Assembly (NCBI GenBank): GCA_031412575.1
Contig: JANODG010000013.1
Coordinates: 1 to 27,334, forward strand
Direction: 5' to 3'
DNA from: JAMLIO01 sp031412575
Lineage (GTDB): Bacteria > Bdellovibrionota > Bdellovibrionia > Bdellovibrionales > UBA1609
Length of the DNA stretch: 27,334 nucleotides
Shown: in pieces, positions 24,860 to 27,334 of the stretch
Layout of the letters: every line of letters begins with the position of its first letter
Numbering within the stretch: the stretch's first letter is position 1
Notes under the pieces: model-generated
The model's input: the letters and a program-made list of their open reading frames with translations, nothing else
Told to the model about the DNA's origin: nothing
The model's database searches: none
Made by a program: the position numbers and the translations under genes

Positions 24860-25756
24860 ATGTCATTTCAAAGAACACTTGGAAAAACCGTAATAATCGA
24901 AGGTATAGGCTTACATTCAGGACAAAAAGCAATAGCGCATTTTGTCCCTGCACCGGCGTCATCAGGCATTCACTTGATACGAAGAGATTTACCTGGGGAT
25001 CCAACATTTAAACTCACTCCTGAACAAGTGATGGCCACCGATATGGCCACAACTTTAGGAATCAATCAGAAGACCAGTGTTTCAACGGTCGAACATGCTT
25101 TGTCCGCAGTTGCAGCCTTAGGCATAGATAATTTAAGAATTGAGGTCTTCGGACCCGAAATGCCGATTTTAGATGGCAGCTCTAAGATTTTCTATGAAAA
25201 GTTAACTCAAGCTGGCATTTACGAATATAAAGAACCTAAATATTATTTCAAAATTCAGCATCCCGTTAAAGTAGGTAACGAACAAAAGTATGCCGAAATT
25301 TACCCTTATGGCGGGTTAAAAATAACGAACACCATTGATTTTGCCCATCCTAGTATTGGTGAACAGCATTTTGAATTTGAACTTAGTCCTAGATCGTTTG
25401 CCGAGCAAATCATGTCAGCTAGAACCTTCGGATTTATGAAAGACGTTGAAATGTTAAGGTCTAGAGGTTTAGCACTAGGTGGAAGCTTAGAAAATGCTGT
25501 AGTTTTAGACCAAGAAAGAATCTTAAATCCAGAAGGATTAAGATATAAAAATGAATTTGTTCGACATAAGATTTTGGACGCCATTGGCGACATGATGACC
25601 CTAGGTCATCCTTTGCTGGGTCATCTAGTTCTTTATAAATCAGGTCATGATTTGATGAATCAATTGATGAAGTCCATCTTAAGTCAGAAGTCGTCCTATT
25701 CCATTTGCCAACTTACTGAAAACGATTATAACTCAGAGAATAAGCAAATGATTTAG
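24860..25756 (+). CDS. lpxC: UDP-3-O-acyl-N-acetylglucosamine deacetylase LpxC
   Basis: LpxC is the zinc enzyme for the committed step of lipid A synthesis in the cytoplasm. The 298-residue length is normal (E. coli 305). The zinc ligands are H79 in VSTVEHALSA, and H236 and D240 in RHKILDAIGD; the general base/acid histidine is H263 in KSGHDLMNQL. EGIGLHSG at the start and GPEMPILDGSS around 98 are further hallmarks. No Shine-Dalgarno sequence lies before the ATG, and a weak promoter-like pair (TTGATT 24825-24830, 17 bp, TTAATT 24848-24853) ends 6 nt upstream. The gene proves that the organism makes lipid A. ald follows 103 bp later. Confidence 0.96.
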   Translation: MSFQRTLGKTVIIEGIGLHSGQKAIAHFVPAPASSGIHLIRRDLPGDPTFKLTPEQVMATDMATTLGINQKTSVSTVEHALSAVAALGIDNLRIEVFGPEMPILDGSSKIFYEKLTQAGIYEYKEPKYYFKIQHPVKVGNEQKYAEIYPYGGLKITNTIDFAHPSIGEQHFEFELSPRSFAEQIMSARTFGFMKDVEMLRSRGLALGGSLENAVVLDQERILNPEGLRYKNEFVRHKILDAIGDMMTLGHPLLGHLVLYKSGHDLMNQLMKSILSQKSSYSICQLTENDYNSENKQMI

Positions 25757-25847
25757 CTGTTTGTGGACTAGAAACCATTATATAAAAGGTTTGTAGATTC
25801 ATATCAACGCGCTAAATTGTTATAAAATATTTTAAATTAAAGAACTA

Positions 25848-25853
25848 GGGAGG
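25848..25853 (+). promoter_or_regulatory. Strong ribosome-binding site of ald
   Basis: GGGAGG lies 6 nt before the ATG at 25860 and is one of the strongest ribosome sites in the window, in contrast with the missing one of lpxC upstream. Confidence 0.8.
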
Positions 25854-25859
25854 TCTTAA

Positions 25860-26966
25860 ATGATCATAGGTGTACCAAAAGAAATTAAAATTTCAGAAAA
25901 TCGCGTAGGTTTAACTGAAGCCGGTGTCAGACAATTGGTTTTAGAAGGCCATAAAGTTTATGTAGAAAAAGACGCAGGTCTTGGAAGCTTCATTACAAAT
26001 GAAGAGTACCAAAAAGCTGGCGCTACAATTTTAAATACAAAGGCTGAAATTTATAAAACGGCAGAAATGATTGTTAAAGTTAAAGAACCACTTCCTGCTG
26101 AATATGACTTACTTAAAGAAAACCAGATCATTTACACTTACTTACATTTAGCGGCTGAGCCTCAGTTAACTAAAGTTTTATGTCAAAAGAAAGTTAAAGC
26201 TGTTGCTTATGAGACTATTGAAGCTGCAGATGGCAGTCTTCCATTATTGGTTCCAATGAGCGCAGTGGCGGGACGTATGGCGACCCAGATCGGTGCTTTT
26301 TATTTACAAAAAGATCGTGGTGGAAAAGGAATTTTATTAGGTGGAGTTTCGGGTGTTCACCGTGGACGTGTAACTATTCTAGGTGCTGGTATCGTTGGAA
26401 CTAACGCGGCTAAAATGGCTGTGGGCTTAGGTGCTGATGTCACTGTGTTGGATGTAAACCAAAAACGTTTAGAGTATTTAGATGACGTTTTTCAAGGTCG
26501 TTTAAGAACTTTATATTCTAACGTATCGAACATTGAATCTTGTGTTAGAGATTCAGACCTTTTAATCGGTGGAGTTTTAATTGCTGGTCGTAAAGCACCA
26601 AAATTAGTGACTAAAGAAATGATCAACACAATGTCAGAAGGTAGTGTGGTTGTGGATGTGGCAGTCGACCAAGGTGGTTGTATTGAAACTTGCAGACCGA
26701 CGTCTCACCAAGAACCAACATACTCGATCAGTGGTGTAATTCATTACTGTGTACCTAACATGCCAGGTGTTGTGGCTCGTACTTCAACGTACGCGTTAAC
26801 AAACGCCACTTTCGGTTACGCTTCAAAAATCGCAGCCTTAGGTGTTGAAGAAGCCATTGCTAACGATAAGTCTTTATTAAAAGGCTTAAACGTTTATAAC
26901 GGTTATGTAACTTATGAGCCAGTAGCTCGTGATTTAGATATGGAATACAGACCATATAAGGCATAG
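25860..26966 (+). CDS. ald: Alanine dehydrogenase
   Basis: This enzyme is a hexameric, NAD-dependent catalyst of the reversible oxidative deamination of L-alanine to pyruvate and ammonia. The 368 residues match the family exactly. Substrate residues are R15, K75 (VKVKEP) and H96 (YLHLA). The nucleotide fold GAGIVG is at 175-180 with D198 in VLDVN selecting NAD, and the catalytic D270 is in VAVDQGG. In predatory relatives amino acids from prey are a main carbon source, so a catabolic role is reasonable inference. The codon use is regular and the ribosome site strong, consistent with high expression. It ends at a strong intrinsic terminator. Confidence 0.97.
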   Translation: MIIGVPKEIKISENRVGLTEAGVRQLVLEGHKVYVEKDAGLGSFITNEEYQKAGATILNTKAEIYKTAEMIVKVKEPLPAEYDLLKENQIIYTYLHLAAEPQLTKVLCQKKVKAVAYETIEAADGSLPLLVPMSAVAGRMATQIGAFYLQKDRGGKGILLGGVSGVHRGRVTILGAGIVGTNAAKMAVGLGADVTVLDVNQKRLEYLDDVFQGRLRTLYSNVSNIESCVRDSDLLIGGVLIAGRKAPKLVTKEMINTMSEGSVVVDVAVDQGGCIETCRPTSHQEPTYSISGVIHYCVPNMPGVVARTSTYALTNATFGYASKIAALGVEEAIANDKSLLKGLNVYNGYVTYEPVARDLDMEYRPYKA

Positions 26967-26992
26967 TTATTCATACGATGTTAAAAATTTAT

Positions 26993-27028
26993 AAAGCCCA
27001 AAAGAAAGATATTCTTTTGGGCTTTTTT
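26993..27028 (+). terminator. Strong intrinsic terminator of ald
   Basis: A perfect 14-bp stem (26993-27006 with 27012-27025, core GCCCAAAAGAA), a 5-nt AGATA loop and a T-run to 27028 lie 27 bp after the stop codon. Confidence 0.95.
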
Positions 27029-27120
27029 GTTCCTTATAAAGGGCTTTGCAGCACGAAGTACTAGATGTGGATTTAGATCTAAAATGGAAGTTATTCTTTT
27101 TTTATTTACCTTACTACATC

Positions 27121-27164
27121 TGATCTTTGATCAATTGACAGAACTTACCTTGCTCGAATAATAA
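27121..27164 (+). promoter_or_regulatory. Sigma70-type promoter with upstream dyad
   Basis: A perfect -35, TTGACA (27135-27140), is followed after 18 bp by TAATAA (27159-27164), 31 nt before the ATG of the last gene. The dyad TGATC-TTT-GATCA (27121-27133) lies directly upstream of the -35 and could be a regulator site. Confidence 0.6.
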
Positions 27165-27195
27165 GCTTATTGCGGTCAAAAGCTAAGGAGTAAGG

Positions 27196-27334
27196 ATGAG
27201 GCAGTTTAAACAGGTATTCTTCGCAATCTTGATAACAACACTATTTTCTCAGTTTGCGTTTGCAAGGTCGGCAAAAGAAGTTCAGCTTGCACGAAAAATT
27301 ATGGCGGGTGATGAAAATGCCATTGATGTTTTAG
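27196..27334 (+). CDS. Exported protein of unknown function, 3' end cut by window
   Basis: An ATG at 27196 with AAGGAG at 27185-27190 opens a frame that runs to the window edge (46 codons seen). The product begins with a textbook signal peptide (basic MRQFK, hydrophobic core, FAFA before the cleavage site near residue 22). The visible mature part, RSAKEVQLARKIMAGDENA, is polar and helical and could begin a helical-repeat domain, but too little is present to name it. Confidence 0.75.
   Translation, partial: MRQFKQVFFAILITTLFSQFAFARSAKEVQLARKIMAGDENAIDVL

Noticed and set aside
1..27334. CRISPR array, tRNA, rRNA, prophage or canonical transposase
   Set aside because: No regularly spaced direct repeats, no cloverleaf or rRNA-like stretch and no transposase, integrase or phage structural protein was seen.

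Overview
The window looks like a chromosomal segment of a Gram-negative predatory-type bacterium of the Bdellovibrionota (Bdellovibrio/Pseudobdellovibrio/Bacteriovorax relatives). It is AT-rich by eye. It codes for an outer membrane with lipid A (LpxC) and Omp85 and TamB proteins. It carries an HNH endonuclease of the type I associate with multi-copy families in Bdellovibrio, and TTG start codons are frequent. The phylum assignment is inference from gene content and protein style, not from a marker gene. No rRNA, tRNA, CRISPR array or recognisable insertion sequence was seen.

Layout. (1) 1-160: a very long near-perfect palindrome without coding capacity. (2) 350-3492, minus: an AMP-forming acyl-CoA ligase followed after 2 bp by a conserved cytoplasmic protein of unknown function. 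(3) 3649-4347, plus: a DedA-family membrane transporter, convergent with a small outer-membrane beta-barrel protein (4359-4931, minus) across a two-way terminator. (4) 5012-8121, minus: amino-acid permease, phosphoglycerate mutase GpmA and a thioredoxin-like [2Fe-2S] ferredoxin. (5) 8122-9685: an accessory-looking patch holding an HNH endonuclease gene bracketed by 15-bp inverted repeats. (6) 9686-11671: a divergent pair, a YhcC-like radical SAM protein and an MnmC-like methyltransferase, whose start codons are only 9 bp apart. (7) 11795-13099, plus: an envelope protein with an OmpA peptidoglycan-binding domain placed in front of a beta-barrel.

(8) 13130-21915, minus: a probable five-gene operon in the order TPR protein, elongation factor P, helical-repeat protein, TamB, TamA/Omp85. 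The last three genes overlap. TamB (inner membrane, periplasm-spanning) and the Omp85 partner form the translocation and assembly module for the outer membrane; the two helical proteins are candidate accessory factors. (9) 22034-24313, plus: ruvC-ruvA-ruvB, the Holliday-junction resolvasome, divergent from the operon. (10) 24382-24702, minus: a small exported protein. (11) 24860-26966, plus: lpxC (lipid A synthesis) and ald (alanine dehydrogenase), ended by an excellent intrinsic terminator. (12) 27196-end: the start of an exported protein behind a good sigma70-type promoter.

Most of the window is ordinary core genome. The parts that deserve attention are the long palindrome, the repeat-bracketed HNH gene, the apparent leaderless promoters (clearest for the permease), the interlocked divergent promoters at 10640-10700, the OmpA-domain-first barrel protein, and the tamB-before-tamA operon with its unknown helical partner.
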